64,000 nt of DNA. Origin: Sphingomonas sp. PP-F2F-A104-K0414 (GTDB lineage: Bacteria > Pseudomonadota > Alphaproteobacteria > Sphingomonadales > Sphingomonadaceae). Location of the stretch: positions 496,001 through 560,000 of the forward strand of contig NZ_SLYD01000002.1 in NCBI RefSeq assembly GCF_004340945.1. The letters run 5' to 3'. The position numbers and the translations under genes are program-made. Of this stretch, positions 17,943 to 26,311 are shown one piece after another. The notes under the pieces are model-generated. The model did no database searches, was not told the origin of the DNA, and saw only the letters and a program-made list of their open reading frames with translations. Position 1 is the stretch's first letter; the number at the start of each line of letters is the position of its first letter.

Positions 17943-17981
17943 GCCCGAATCCTCAAACGCGTTTGCCGAACCCCGAGCGGG

Positions 17982-18929
17982 TTATACCCGCTTACCAAAC
18001 CAATGCGGCGTCACATCCGCCTCGACCAGCGGATTGTCGGTATCGACATGGCCCTCGGGATCGAGATGGATCAGCACCTCGACCTTCGGGAACGCGGTAC
18101 GCAGGTTGCGCTCGACCGCCTCGACGATGTCGTGCGCGTGTTCCACGGTCAGATCGCGCGCGACCTCCATGTGGAACTGCGCGAAATCGTGGCTGCCAGA
18201 GCGCCGCGTGCGGAAATCATGGATACCGCGGATGCCGGGCTGGCGCGCGGCGACGTCGAGGAACTGCGTGCGCAGATCCTCCGGCCATTCCTTGTCCATC
18301 AGCTGGTCGATCGCGTTCGAGGACGCCTGGAACGCGCCCCAGGCGAGCCACAACGCGATCACGATGCCGAAGATCGGATCTGCGCCGCTCCACCCGACAT
18401 ATTGATCGAGCACGAGCGCGACGATCACCGACCCGTTGAGCAGCACGTCGGACTGGTAATGGACGTTGTCTGCGAGGATCGCGACCGAGCCGGTCTGGCG
18501 GATGATGCGGCGTTGATACGAGAGCAAGAACACCGTGGCGACGATCGCGATCACCGACACGCCGATGCCGAAATCGGCGCCGGTGGTCGGCTGCGGATCG
18601 CCGAACGCCAGGATCGCGCGCCAGGCGATGCCGACCGCCGAGGCGGTGATCAGCATGACCTGGAACAGCGCGGCGAGCGCCTCAGCCTTGCCGTGGCCAA
18701 AGCGGTGGTCGTGATCCGCCGGCGTCGCCGCGAGCCGCACGCCGTACAGAGTCACCAGCGACGCGAGCAGGTCGAGCGCGGTATCGGCGAGCGACCCGAG
18801 CATCGCCACCGAGCCCGTCGACCACGCCGCAAAGCCCTTCAGCAGCAGCAGGAAACACGCCATCGCGACGCTGGCGAGCGCCGCGCGGGTTGCGAGGGGA
18901 ATGATCTTGCGACGTTCGTCCTGGGTCAT
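17982..18929 (-). CDS. cation diffusion facilitator (FieF-like) transporter
   Basis: A 315-residue inner-membrane proton/metal antiporter exporting divalent cations such as Zn(II) or Fe(II). It has six membrane segments. Metal-site residues are visible as DTALD in TM2 and HYQSD in TM5, and the HDHRFGHGKAE loop is typical. The C-terminal cytoplasmic domain (residues about 215-300, with HIDFxxR-like HDFRTRRSG and HIHLDP-like IHLDPEGH) is complete. Its ATG overlaps the pdxH stop by four bases (ATGA), so it is translationally coupled to pdxH. Confidence 0.92.
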   Translation of the reverse strand: MTQDERRKIIPLATRAALASVAMACFLLLLKGFAAWSTGSVAMLGSLADTALDLLASLVTLYGVRLAATPADHDHRFGHGKAEALAALFQVMLITASAVGIAWRAILAFGDPQPTTGADFGIGVSVIAIVATVFLLSYQRRIIRQTGSVAILADNVHYQSDVLLNGSVIVALVLDQYVGWSGADPIFGIVIALWLAWGAFQASSNAIDQLMDKEWPEDLRTQFLDVAARQPGIRGIHDFRTRRSGSHDFAQFHMEVARDLTVEHAHDIVEAVERNLRTAFPKVEVLIHLDPEGHVDTDNPLVEADVTPHWFGKRV

Positions 18930-19504
18930 GGGAACAGCAATCCCTCGGTCCAGGCGCCGTCTTCGCGAACGAACAACCGACGTTCGTGGAGCCGGTGCGC
19001 ACGGTCCTGCCAGAATTCGATCCGCGTCGGCGTCACGCGGTAGCCACCCCAATGCGGCGGCCGCGGCACGTCCCGACCCTCGAACTTCGCGGTCATTTCG
19101 GCAAAGCGCTGCTCGAAGGTGTCGCGACTGTCGAGCGGCCGCGACTGCTCCGACGCCCACGCGCCCAACTGCGAATCACGGCCGCGCGAGGCGAAATAGG
19201 CGTCGGACTCTTCGTCCGTCGCCCATGATACCGGCCCCTCGATCCGAATCTGACGGCGCAGCGACTTCCAGTGGAACAGCAGCGCACCCTGCGGATTGGC
19301 GGCCATCTCGCCCGCCTTGCGGCTTTCGCGGTTGGTGTAGATCACGAAACCGTCGGGCCCATGACCCTTTAGCAGCACCATGCGCACCGACGGTCGCCCC
19401 TCCGCGTCGGCAGTCGCGAGCGCGACCGCATTCGGGTCGTTCGGCTCGGACTGCTTGGCTTCGGCGTACCAGCTATCGAACAGCGTGAAGGGATCGTCTG
19501 ACAT
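18926..19504 (-). CDS. pdxH: pyridoxamine 5'-phosphate oxidase
   Basis: An FMN enzyme of 192 residues that oxidises pyridoxine or pyridoxamine 5'-phosphate to PLP in the cytoplasm. Family motifs are PSVRMVLLKG, FVIYTNRESRKAGE (FMN and substrate contacts), ALLFHWKSLRRQIRIEG, and the C-terminal signature EFWQDRAHRLHER. The start MSDDPF at 19504 matches the family length. It is the first gene of the pdxH-cation transporter pair and is divergent from the Ku gene. Confidence 0.95.
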   Translation of the reverse strand: MSDDPFTLFDSWYAEAKQSEPNDPNAVALATADAEGRPSVRMVLLKGHGPDGFVIYTNRESRKAGEMAANPQGALLFHWKSLRRQIRIEGPVSWATDEESDAYFASRGRDSQLGAWASEQSRPLDSRDTFEQRFAEMTAKFEGRDVPRPPHWGGYRVTPTRIEFWQDRAHRLHERRLFVREDGAWTEGLLFP

Positions 19505-19612
19505 GCCGCGCGCCTTAGCGGGATTTGGCGCGGAACGAAACTTGGGAACGACTCTACCGTGCCGATGATTGACCCAGGTAATCGAATCGTTTCCGCAACG
19601 AAGGAACGCCAA

Positions 19613-20500
19613 GTGGCAGCACGCGCATATTGGCAGGGGCAGATCCGGCTGGCCCTCGTCTCGATCCCGGTCGAGATCTACTCCGCGACAAAATCCGGCG
19701 CGGCGGTGTCGTTCAAGCAGATCCACGAGCCGTCGGGCCAGCCGATCCATTACGACAAGGTCGTCACCGGCGTCGGGCCGGTCGATGCCGACGAGATCAT
19801 GAAGGGATACGAGGTCTCCAAGGGCGAATACGTTCTGCTGGAGCAGGACGAGATTGACGCGGTGAAGCTGGAGTCGAAGAAGACGCTGGAGCTGACGCAG
19901 TTCGTCGATGCGAGCGAGATCGACGTGCTCTATTACGAGAAGCCGTATTTCGTGGTGCCCGCCGATGATCTCGCGGAGGAGGCGTTCATCGTTCTGCGCG
20001 AGGCGTTGAAGCGGACGAAGAAGGTCGGGCTTGGGCAGTTGGCAATGCGAGGCCGCGAATATGTCGTGAGCCTGAAGCCGTGCGGGCGCGGCATGGTGCT
20101 GGAGACGCTCCGCTACGCCGACGAAGTGCACAAGGCGCAGGGCTATTTCCGCGAGATCCCCGACGACAAGCCGTCCGAGGAACTGTTGGAGCTCGCCGAG
20201 GCGTTGATCGAGAAGCGCAGCGCCGACTTCCACCCGCAGGAATTCCACGATCGCTATGTCGATGCGTTGAAGGATCTGATCGAACGCAAGCGCAAGGCGA
20301 ACGGGAAGAAGATCATCGAGGACAAGGACACCGGCGGGAAGACCGGCTCGAACGTGGTCGATTTGATGGCGGCGTTGAAGAAGTCGATGGAGAAGAGCGG
20401 GGGGAGTGCGGCGGCGGAGAAGGCACCAGCGAAGAAAGCCCCCGCCAAGCGCGCGCCGGCGAAAACGGCTGCCAAAGCTCCTGCAAAAAAACGTGCATAG
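19613..20500 (+). CDS. ku: Ku protein of bacterial NHEJ
   Basis: A homodimeric DNA-end-binding ring of 295 residues that recruits LigD to double-strand breaks. It starts with GTG (VAARAYWQGQIRLALVSIPV), preceded by AAGGA; the in-frame upstream ATG at 19565 would add non-conserved residues. The Ku core runs to about residue 250 (for example YYEKPYFVVPAD, GQLAMRGREYVV, PDDKPSEELLELAEALI). A Lys/Ala/Pro-rich tail follows (repeats of KKAPAKRAPAK), probably binding DNA as in other bacterial Ku proteins. LigD lies downstream on the same strand after two palindromic repeats. Confidence 0.95.
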   Translation: MAARAYWQGQIRLALVSIPVEIYSATKSGAAVSFKQIHEPSGQPIHYDKVVTGVGPVDADEIMKGYEVSKGEYVLLEQDEIDAVKLESKKTLELTQFVDASEIDVLYYEKPYFVVPADDLAEEAFIVLREALKRTKKVGLGQLAMRGREYVVSLKPCGRGMVLETLRYADEVHKAQGYFREIPDDKPSEELLELAEALIEKRSADFHPQEFHDRYVDALKDLIERKRKANGKKIIEDKDTGGKTGSNVVDLMAALKKSMEKSGGSAAAEKAPAKKAPAKRAPAKTAAKAPAKKRA

Positions 20501-20518
20501 CGCCCTTGCCCCCCTCAC

Positions 20519-20600
20519 CGTCATTCCAGCGAAAGCTGGAATATCCCGGTTGGCGAGGTCGCCCTTGCCGCACCAGATCCCAGCTTTCGCTGGGATGACG
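20519..20600. repeat. palindromic repeat family C copy 2
   Basis: The left arm CGTCATTCCAGCGAAAGCTG and right arm CAGCTTTCGCTGGGATGACG flank about 40 bp. It lies 18 bp after the Ku stop, in tandem with copy 3. Confidence 0.88.
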
Positions 20601-20620
20601 TATATTTGGGCCCCCTCCCC

Positions 20621-20702
20621 CGTCATCCCAGCAAAAGCTGGGATCTCCCCGTTGCAGACCTTCCCCCTGCTGCACGAGGTCCCGGCTTTCGCCGGGATGA
20701 CG
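20621..20702. repeat. palindromic repeat family C copy 3
   Basis: The left arm CGTCATCCCAGCAAAAGCTG and right arm CCCGGCTTTCGCCGGGATGA flank about 40 bp. It ends 17 bp before the ligD ATG, so the hairpin would form the leader of ligD mRNA if transcription comes from the Ku gene. Confidence 0.88.
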
Positions 20703-20719
20703 AAGATGGGACGCTGCTG

Positions 20720-23251
20720 ATGGCCACGCCCCCAGATCCCCTCGCCCTCTACAATTCAAAGCGGAACTTCACCAAGACCGCCGAACCCGCGGGTACGCTG
20801 GCCCCCGGCAACGGCAACAGCTTCATGGTCCAGAAGCACGACGCCACCCGCCTCCACTGGGACTTCCGCCTCGAAATCGACGGCGTCCTGAAAAGCTGGG
20901 CGGTCACCCGCGGCCCCAGCCTCGACCCCAACGAAAAACGCCTCGCCGTCCGCACCGAGGACCACCCGCTCAGCTACGCCACCTTCGAAGGCACCATCCC
21001 CGCGGGCGAATATGGCGGCGGCACCGTCATGCTGTGGGACCGCGGCACATGGTCGCCGATCAAGGGCAAGTCGGCGAAGGATCTGGACAAGGGTCACCTC
21101 CACTTCGTCCTTGATGGCGAGCGGATGAAGGGCGAATGGCTGCTGATCCGACTGAAACCGCGCGCGAAGGAAAAGCGCGAGAATTGGCTCCTGCGGAAAA
21201 TCGACGATGCGGCGGCGGGCGGCACGGACACGCTGGTCGAGGAAGCGCTGACCAGCGTCTCGACCGGCCGAACGATGATCGAGATCGAAGAAGGCAAATC
21301 CTCCCCGGCACGGGGAGGGGGACCAGCGAAGCTGGTGGAGGGGGCGGGCCGCAAGAGTACCGCCAGCCGTAAAGCTCTCGCCAGTGGCAGCCCCCCCTCC
21401 ACCACCGCGAAAGGTCGCGGCGGTCCCCCTCCCCGTGCCGGGGAGGATTTTCAGGACCTGCAACTCTGCACCCTCGTCGACGCCGTCCCCACCGGCTCCG
21501 CCTGGCTCCACGAAGTAAAATACGACGGCTATCGCGCGTTGATCTCCGTCGCCAACGGCAAGGCGAAAGTCTTCACTCGCACCGGCCTCGACTGGACCGA
21601 CAAGTTCGCCGCGATCGCCGCCGCCGCCGCGAAACTCCCGGTAAAATCCGCACTGATCGACGGCGAGATCGTCGCGTTCAAGGACGGCCACCCCGATTTC
21701 TCGACGCTGACGGACGCGATCTCCGCCGGCGGCGACATGACGCTGTTCGCGTTCGACCTGCTTGCGCTCGACGGCGAGGACCTGACCGGACTCTCCAACC
21801 TCGACCGCAAGGCGCGCCTCCAACCCCTGATCCCCGAGGACGAGGACCGCCTCCGCTACTCCGACCACGTCATCGGCGCAGGCGAGCAACTGTTCGAGAC
21901 GATGTGCCGCGAAGGCCTCGAAGGCATCGTCTCGAAACGCGCCGACGCACCCTATACCGGCAAGCGGACCAAGGCGTGGCTCAAGGTCAAATGCACGCAC
22001 CGCCAGGAATTCGTGATCGTCGGCTGGCTCCCATCCGACAAGAAGCGCGGGTTCAAGTCGCTGTTGCTCGGCGTCCGCGAGGGCAAAGGGTATCGCTATG
22101 CGGGAAAGGTCGGCACCGGTTTCGACCAGGCGTTGATGGACGAGATCCGCGACAAGCTCGACGCGCTCGACCGGAAAACGCCGACGGTCGAGGCGCCCAA
22201 GGCCGCGGTCCGCGGCGGGAAATGGGTGACGCCGAAACTGGTCGCAGAGGTCGCCTTCGCCGAGGTCACCCCCGACGGCGTGCTCCGCCATTCGAGCTTC
22301 ATCGGCCTGCGCGAGGACAAGGCGGCGAAGGATGTCGTCGCCGAAATGCCCGCGCCGCTGCCCGATGTGGAGGAGAGCGCCGCGCCCGCGACGAGTATCA
22401 AGGTCAGCAGCCGCGACCGCGTGATCTTCGACAAGTCGGACGTCACCAAGGGCGATCTCGCGGATTACTACGTCGCGGTCTCGGGCATCATGCTGCCGTT
22501 CGCCGCCAACCGCCCGATCAGCCTCGTCCGCTGCCCGCAAGGCCGCTCGCGCGCGTGCTTCTTCCAGAAACACGATGCCGGCAGCTTCGGCGACGCGGTC
22601 CATAAGGTGCCGATCCGCGAGAAGGACGGCTCGACCGAAGACTATCTGTACGTCGATGATGCGGACGGGCTGGTCGCGTGCGTGCAGATGGGGACGATCG
22701 AGTTCCACGGCTGGGGCTCGTCGAACGCGACTTTGGAGAAGCCCGACCGCCTGGTGTTCGATCTCGATCCCGACGAAGGCCTCGACTTCGGCGACACGAA
22801 GAAGGCGGCCGAGCATCTGAAGAACCAGCTCGCCGAACTGGGCCTAGTCAGCTTCCCGATGCTGTCGGGAGGCAAGGGCGTGCATGTCGTCGTGCCGCTG
22901 ACCCCGGAGGCGGAATGGCCGGCGGTAAAGGACTTCGCAGACCGCTTCGCGCGAGCGATGGCAGGAGCCGAACCGGAGCGCTTCGTCGCGACAATGGCGA
23001 AGGCCAAGCGCAAGGGGCGGATCTTCATCGACTGGCTGCGGAATCAGCGCGGCGCCACGGCAGTGATGCCGTATTCGGCGCGGGCGAGAGCGGGTGCGCC
23101 GGTGGCGGCACCAGTGTCGTGGACCGAGTTGCGCGATATCGAGACTGCCGCGCGGTGGGGCGTGAAGGATGGAGCGGAACTGATCGAGCGGGCTGGGTCG
23201 CGGGCGCTGGCGGGGTGGGGTGTGGCAGATCAGGTGCTACCGGATTTGTGA
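20720..23251 (+). CDS. ligD: DNA ligase D (3'-phosphoesterase, ligase, polymerase)
   Basis: A multidomain NHEJ enzyme of 843 residues. Domain order is phosphoesterase (about 1-165; H40, H46, D48 and R50 in QKHDATRLHWDFR, then DHPLSY and GEYGGG), ATP-dependent ligase (about 245-535; adenylated Lys267 in EVKYDGYR, DGEIVAF, EGIVSKR), and primase-polymerase (about 555-840; FDLDPDEG metal site, SGGKGVHVVVPL). The same PE-LIG-POL order occurs in Pseudomonas LigD. The ATG at 20720 is chosen because it begins the conserved part. The linker at residues 193-244 is encoded by a family B palindromic repeat (21296-21450) read through in frame. Confidence 0.95.
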   Translation: MATPPDPLALYNSKRNFTKTAEPAGTLAPGNGNSFMVQKHDATRLHWDFRLEIDGVLKSWAVTRGPSLDPNEKRLAVRTEDHPLSYATFEGTIPAGEYGGGTVMLWDRGTWSPIKGKSAKDLDKGHLHFVLDGERMKGEWLLIRLKPRAKEKRENWLLRKIDDAAAGGTDTLVEEALTSVSTGRTMIEIEEGKSSPARGGGPAKLVEGAGRKSTASRKALASGSPPSTTAKGRGGPPPRAGEDFQDLQLCTLVDAVPTGSAWLHEVKYDGYRALISVANGKAKVFTRTGLDWTDKFAAIAAAAAKLPVKSALIDGEIVAFKDGHPDFSTLTDAISAGGDMTLFAFDLLALDGEDLTGLSNLDRKARLQPLIPEDEDRLRYSDHVIGAGEQLFETMCREGLEGIVSKRADAPYTGKRTKAWLKVKCTHRQEFVIVGWLPSDKKRGFKSLLLGVREGKGYRYAGKVGTGFDQALMDEIRDKLDALDRKTPTVEAPKAAVRGGKWVTPKLVAEVAFAEVTPDGVLRHSSFIGLREDKAAKDVVAEMPAPLPDVEESAAPATSIKVSSRDRVIFDKSDVTKGDLADYYVAVSGIMLPFAANRPISLVRCPQGRSRACFFQKHDAGSFGDAVHKVPIREKDGSTEDYLYVDDADGLVACVQMGTIEFHGWGSSNATLEKPDRLVFDLDPDEGLDFGDTKKAAEHLKNQLAELGLVSFPMLSGGKGVHVVVPLTPEAEWPAVKDFADRFARAMAGAEPERFVATMAKAKRKGRIFIDWLRNQRGATAVMPYSARARAGAPVAAPVSWTELRDIETAARWGVKDGAELIERAGSRALAGWGVADQVLPDL
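21296..21450. repeat. palindromic repeat family B inside ligD
   Basis: The arms AAATCCTCCCCGGCACGGGG and CCCCGTGCCGGGGAGGATTT with inner complementary blocks (GGTGGAGGGGG / CCCCCTCCACC) form a 155 bp inverted repeat fully contained in the ligD frame. It encodes a Gly/Ser/Pro/Arg-rich linker (SSPARGGGPAKLVEG through GGPPPRAGED). The same element is intergenic at 26173-26309. Confidence 0.9.
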
Positions 23252-23274
23252 GCCTTGCCTCTCCCCGACCTACC

Positions 23275-23382
23275 ACCACCCCGGCGAAGGCCGGGGCCCA
23301 ATTGGAAAGGTGGTCGTAACGAAGCGATGCCCTTCACTAACGCCGTCCCCCCAATTGGGCCCCGGCCTACGCCGGGGTGGTG
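23275..23382. repeat. palindromic repeat family D
   Basis: Outer arms ACCACCCCGGCGAAGGCCGG and CGGCCTACGCCGGGGTGGTG, with inner CCCAATTGG blocks on both sides. It lies 24 bp after the ligD stop. Together with the family C copy at 23444 it fills most of the 404 bp gap 23252-23655. Confidence 0.85.
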
Positions 23383-23443
23383 CTATGGTGGTGGGGAGTC
23401 TTTGCACTCCTCCCTCGCCTTGCCCCTATCGCTCCCCCTCCCC

Positions 23444-23527
23444 CGTCATCCCAGCGAAAGCTGGGATCTTAATGGGGCGAGCGTCACGTCCGCCAAGCGG
23501 AATATCCCAGCTTCCGCTGGGATGACG
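23444..23527. repeat. palindromic repeat family C copy 4
   Basis: Arms CGTCATCCCAGCGAAAGCTG and CCCAGCTTCCGCTGGGATGA surround about 45 bp. The remainder of 23252-23655 shows no gene. Confidence 0.88.
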
Positions 23528-23655
23528 GGTGTGGCGGGGGATGAGGCAGATACTGCCGGGAGAACAAGGAGGTGAGGCCTCCCCAGCACGCTTTTATGTT
23601 GCACCGCCGCGTTGAAAGGTGAAACACCGCCGCCAGTATTCAGGGGCTCGAAACA

Positions 23656-26148
23656 TTGGAAACCGCGACGCAACCGGCGACCCCCGCCGCCAATACGGCG
23701 TTCGACGCGATGATCCACGCCGAGCGCTGGATCGCCGACTATTGCGCGCGCAGCACCAGCGCCGACGTGCTCTGCGAAGATGCCGACCCCGCCTGGGCGG
23801 CGATGTTCGCCGAGCTGGCGACAGTCGCCTCCGACGACCTCGGCCACATCCGCGAGCGCGTCCAGCGCCACGCCACCGACATCGGCACCGGCTTCCGCAT
23901 CGCCGACGAACCCGATGAGCGCCCCTGGCCCGTCTCCCCCGTCCCGCTCCTGATCGAGGCAGGCGAGTGGGCAGGCATCGAGCGCGGCGTGATCCAGCGC
24001 GCAACGTTGATGGAGACGGTGATCGCCGATCTCTACGGCGCGGGCAATCTGGTCGCCGACGGCCACATCCCCGCCGCGCTCGTCACTGGCAGCCCGTTCT
24101 TCCTCCGCCCGATGGTCGGGCTCGATCCACCCGGCGGCCGCCATCTCGATTTCATCGCGATCGATCTCGGCCGCGGCCCCTCCGGCGAATGGCGCGTGCT
24201 CGCGGATCACCTCCGCGCACCCGCCGGCGCCGGGTATGCGCTGGAGAACCGCATCGCCGTCAGCCGCACGCTCGGCGGGTTGCAGGATCGGCTCAACGTC
24301 CAGCGGCACGCGCCGTTCTTTGCCGCGTTTCGCGCAGGGATCGCGGCGATGTGCAAGCGGACCGATCCGCGGATCGGCCTGCTCACGCCCGGCCGGTTCA
24401 ACCCGAGCTATCCTGAACAGGCGCATCTTGCACGCTATCTGGGGCTGCTGCTGGTCGAGGGCGCCGATCTCGCCGCGCTCGAGGACAAGGTGTATGTCCG
24501 CACAATTGGTGGGCTCAAGCGGATCGATGCGCTGTGGCGGCGACTCGACCCACGGCTGCTCGATCCGCTGGCGTTCGACACGCATTCGCAGATCGGCGTG
24601 CCCGGACTGATCGACGCCTATGCGGCCGGCAACGTCGTGTTGTCGAACGCGCCGGGCTCGGCGGTGCTGGAGGCGCCGGCGTTTTCGGCGTTCCTGCCGC
24701 AGCTGGCGAAATCGCTGCTCGGCGAGGACCTGATCCTCCCCAACATCGCGACATGGTGGTGCGGGCAGGACGGCGCGCGGGCGCAGGTCGAAGCCGATTT
24801 CGACCGTCTGCTGATCGGGCCCGCCTTCCATGCGCGCCCGCTCGGCATGACCGGCGGCCCGACCACCGGCGCCGACATCACCGGCGAAGACCGGACGCGC
24901 TTGCTCGCAGACATGGCGAACAGGCCGCAGGATTATGTCGGGCAGGAGCTGGTCCAACTCTCGACGATGCCGGTCGTCGTCGGCGATGCGCTGGTCCCGC
25001 GGCCCTTCACGCTGCGCGTGTTCGCGGCGCGTAACGGCGACGGCGAATGGACCGTCCTCCCCGGCGGATTCGCGCGGATCGGCGAGCATCCCGACGCGCG
25101 GGCGGCGGTGATGGGCGAAGGGATCTGGTCCGCCGATGTCTGCATCTATGGTGCCGAGCCGGTCGCGCCCGTATCGCTGCTGACCGCCGCGGACTCGCTT
25201 CAGGTGCGGCGCAATCCCGGGACGTTGCCGAGCCGGGTGGCGGACAATTTCTACTGGCTCGGGCGCTATCTGGAGCGGGGCGAGGCTCTGCTCGGCGCGA
25301 TCCGGGTGATGCTGGGCAATTCGATCGACGTCGACGGGGGGGCGGTGTTGTCCCCCACCACGGTCGGCAAGCTGGTGGGGCTGATCGTCGGCGCGGGCAG
25401 CGCGCCGCACCCGCCGTCGCTGCGCCGTGCAGACCTGACCGCGCTCGCCCGTACCGCGATGGAGGACGAACGCTGGCAGTCGATCCTGACGCTCAACCGG
25501 CATGCGCGCGAGATCGGCGAAGGCTCGCGTGATCGGTTGTCAGCGGACATGGTGCGGCTGCTCGAGGCCCCCTTCCCTACGCATCGCGGGATGCTGGAGA
25601 GAGCCGGGTCGTTGCAACGGCGGTATGCTGCAATCGCGGGGCTATCGGCCGAGCATATGGGGCGGACGGCGGCGTGGCGGTTCCACGATCTCGGCCGGCG
25701 GATCGAGCGGGCGATGGCGATGGCGCGCGCGATCCGGTTGTTCGGGATGCCGGGCGCGTCGCCGGACGATTTGTCGGTGCTGCTCGACCTTGCCGACAGT
25801 CAGATCAGTTATCGCCAGCGCTATCCGACCGGGATCGCGCGGGTGCCGGTGATGGACCTGGTGGCGCTCGATCCGGGCAATCCACGGTCGTTGGCGTTTT
25901 CGGCGGAGCGGATTGCGGCGCGGTTGGCGGAGTTGCCGGTACTGAGCGACGACGAGATGGCGGAGCCGCAACAGGCGCAGGCGACCGGATTACAGGCGAT
26001 CGTGATGACCGCGACCGCGGCTGAGCTGAATGCGGAGACGCTGGGGGATATCGAGCGGCGCTTGGGTGCGGTGTCGGATGCGCTGGCGCGGCGGTATTTC
26101 CTGCAGGGGGCCGAACCCTTGCGGACGAGTGGGCTGACGTTGGCGTGA
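23656..26148 (+). CDS. circularly permuted ATP-grasp / alpha-E domain fusion protein
   Basis: An 830-residue protein. The N-terminal part (residues about 20-490) is a circularly permuted type-2 ATP-grasp domain (LMETVIADLYG, RIGLLTPGRFNPSYPE, VRTIGGLKRIDALWRR, STMPVVVGDALVPRPF). The C-terminal part (about 520-825) is an alpha-E helical domain (RVADNFYWLGRYLERGEALL, RRIERAMAMARAIRLF). In most bacteria these are two genes; here they are one polypeptide. ATP-grasp enzymes ligate carboxylates to amines, so a peptide or amide ligase is predicted; the substrate is unknown. The start is TTG at 23656, with AGGGG nine bases upstream. The next gene is a transglutaminase, the usual partner. Confidence 0.88.
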   Translation: METATQPATPAANTAFDAMIHAERWIADYCARSTSADVLCEDADPAWAAMFAELATVASDDLGHIRERVQRHATDIGTGFRIADEPDERPWPVSPVPLLIEAGEWAGIERGVIQRATLMETVIADLYGAGNLVADGHIPAALVTGSPFFLRPMVGLDPPGGRHLDFIAIDLGRGPSGEWRVLADHLRAPAGAGYALENRIAVSRTLGGLQDRLNVQRHAPFFAAFRAGIAAMCKRTDPRIGLLTPGRFNPSYPEQAHLARYLGLLLVEGADLAALEDKVYVRTIGGLKRIDALWRRLDPRLLDPLAFDTHSQIGVPGLIDAYAAGNVVLSNAPGSAVLEAPAFSAFLPQLAKSLLGEDLILPNIATWWCGQDGARAQVEADFDRLLIGPAFHARPLGMTGGPTTGADITGEDRTRLLADMANRPQDYVGQELVQLSTMPVVVGDALVPRPFTLRVFAARNGDGEWTVLPGGFARIGEHPDARAAVMGEGIWSADVCIYGAEPVAPVSLLTAADSLQVRRNPGTLPSRVADNFYWLGRYLERGEALLGAIRVMLGNSIDVDGGAVLSPTTVGKLVGLIVGAGSAPHPPSLRRADLTALARTAMEDERWQSILTLNRHAREIGEGSRDRLSADMVRLLEAPFPTHRGMLERAGSLQRRYAAIAGLSAEHMGRTAAWRFHDLGRRIERAMAMARAIRLFGMPGASPDDLSVLLDLADSQISYRQRYPTGIARVPVMDLVALDPGNPRSLAFSAERIAARLAELPVLSDDEMAEPQQAQATGLQAIVMTATAAELNAETLGDIERRLGAVSDALARRYFLQGAEPLRTSGLTLA

Positions 26149-26172
26149 GGAGCGGTGTGAGGGTAGATCTGC

Positions 26173-26309
26173 AAATCCTCCCCGGTACGGGGAGGGGGAC
26201 CATGCAGCGCATGGTGGAGGGGGCTCTCCACCAGCGCACCGTTCGTAGCGCCCCCCCTCCACCACCAGCAAGCGGCTGGCGGTCCCCCTCCCCGTGCCGG
26301 GGAGGATTT
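26173..26309. repeat. palindromic repeat family B, intergenic copy
   Basis: Arms AAATCCTCCCCGGTACGGGG and CCCCGTGCCGGGGAGGATTT, inner blocks GGTGGAGGGGG / CCCCCTCCACC, 137 bp. It fills almost the whole gap between the ATP-grasp gene and the transglutaminase gene, and its right end provides GGGGAGGA just before the transglutaminase ATG. Confidence 0.9.
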
Positions 26310-26311
26310 TG

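Noticed and set aside
19559..19612. Longer Ku start upstream of 19613
   Set aside because: The added residues do not resemble Ku, and the GTG at 19613 has AAGGA at the right distance.
20756..22816. 686-codon minus-strand frame opposite ligD
   Set aside because: Antisense of clear LigD domains; Val/Asp/Arg-rich shadow without start signals.
23446..25503. 685-codon minus-strand frame opposite the ATP-grasp gene
   Set aside because: Antisense of conserved ATP-grasp sequence and extends through repeats; a shadow frame.
26294..26311. Upstream GTG start for the transglutaminase gene
   Set aside because: It lies inside the palindromic repeat and would add six non-conserved residues; the ATG at 26312 has a ribosome site and begins the domain.
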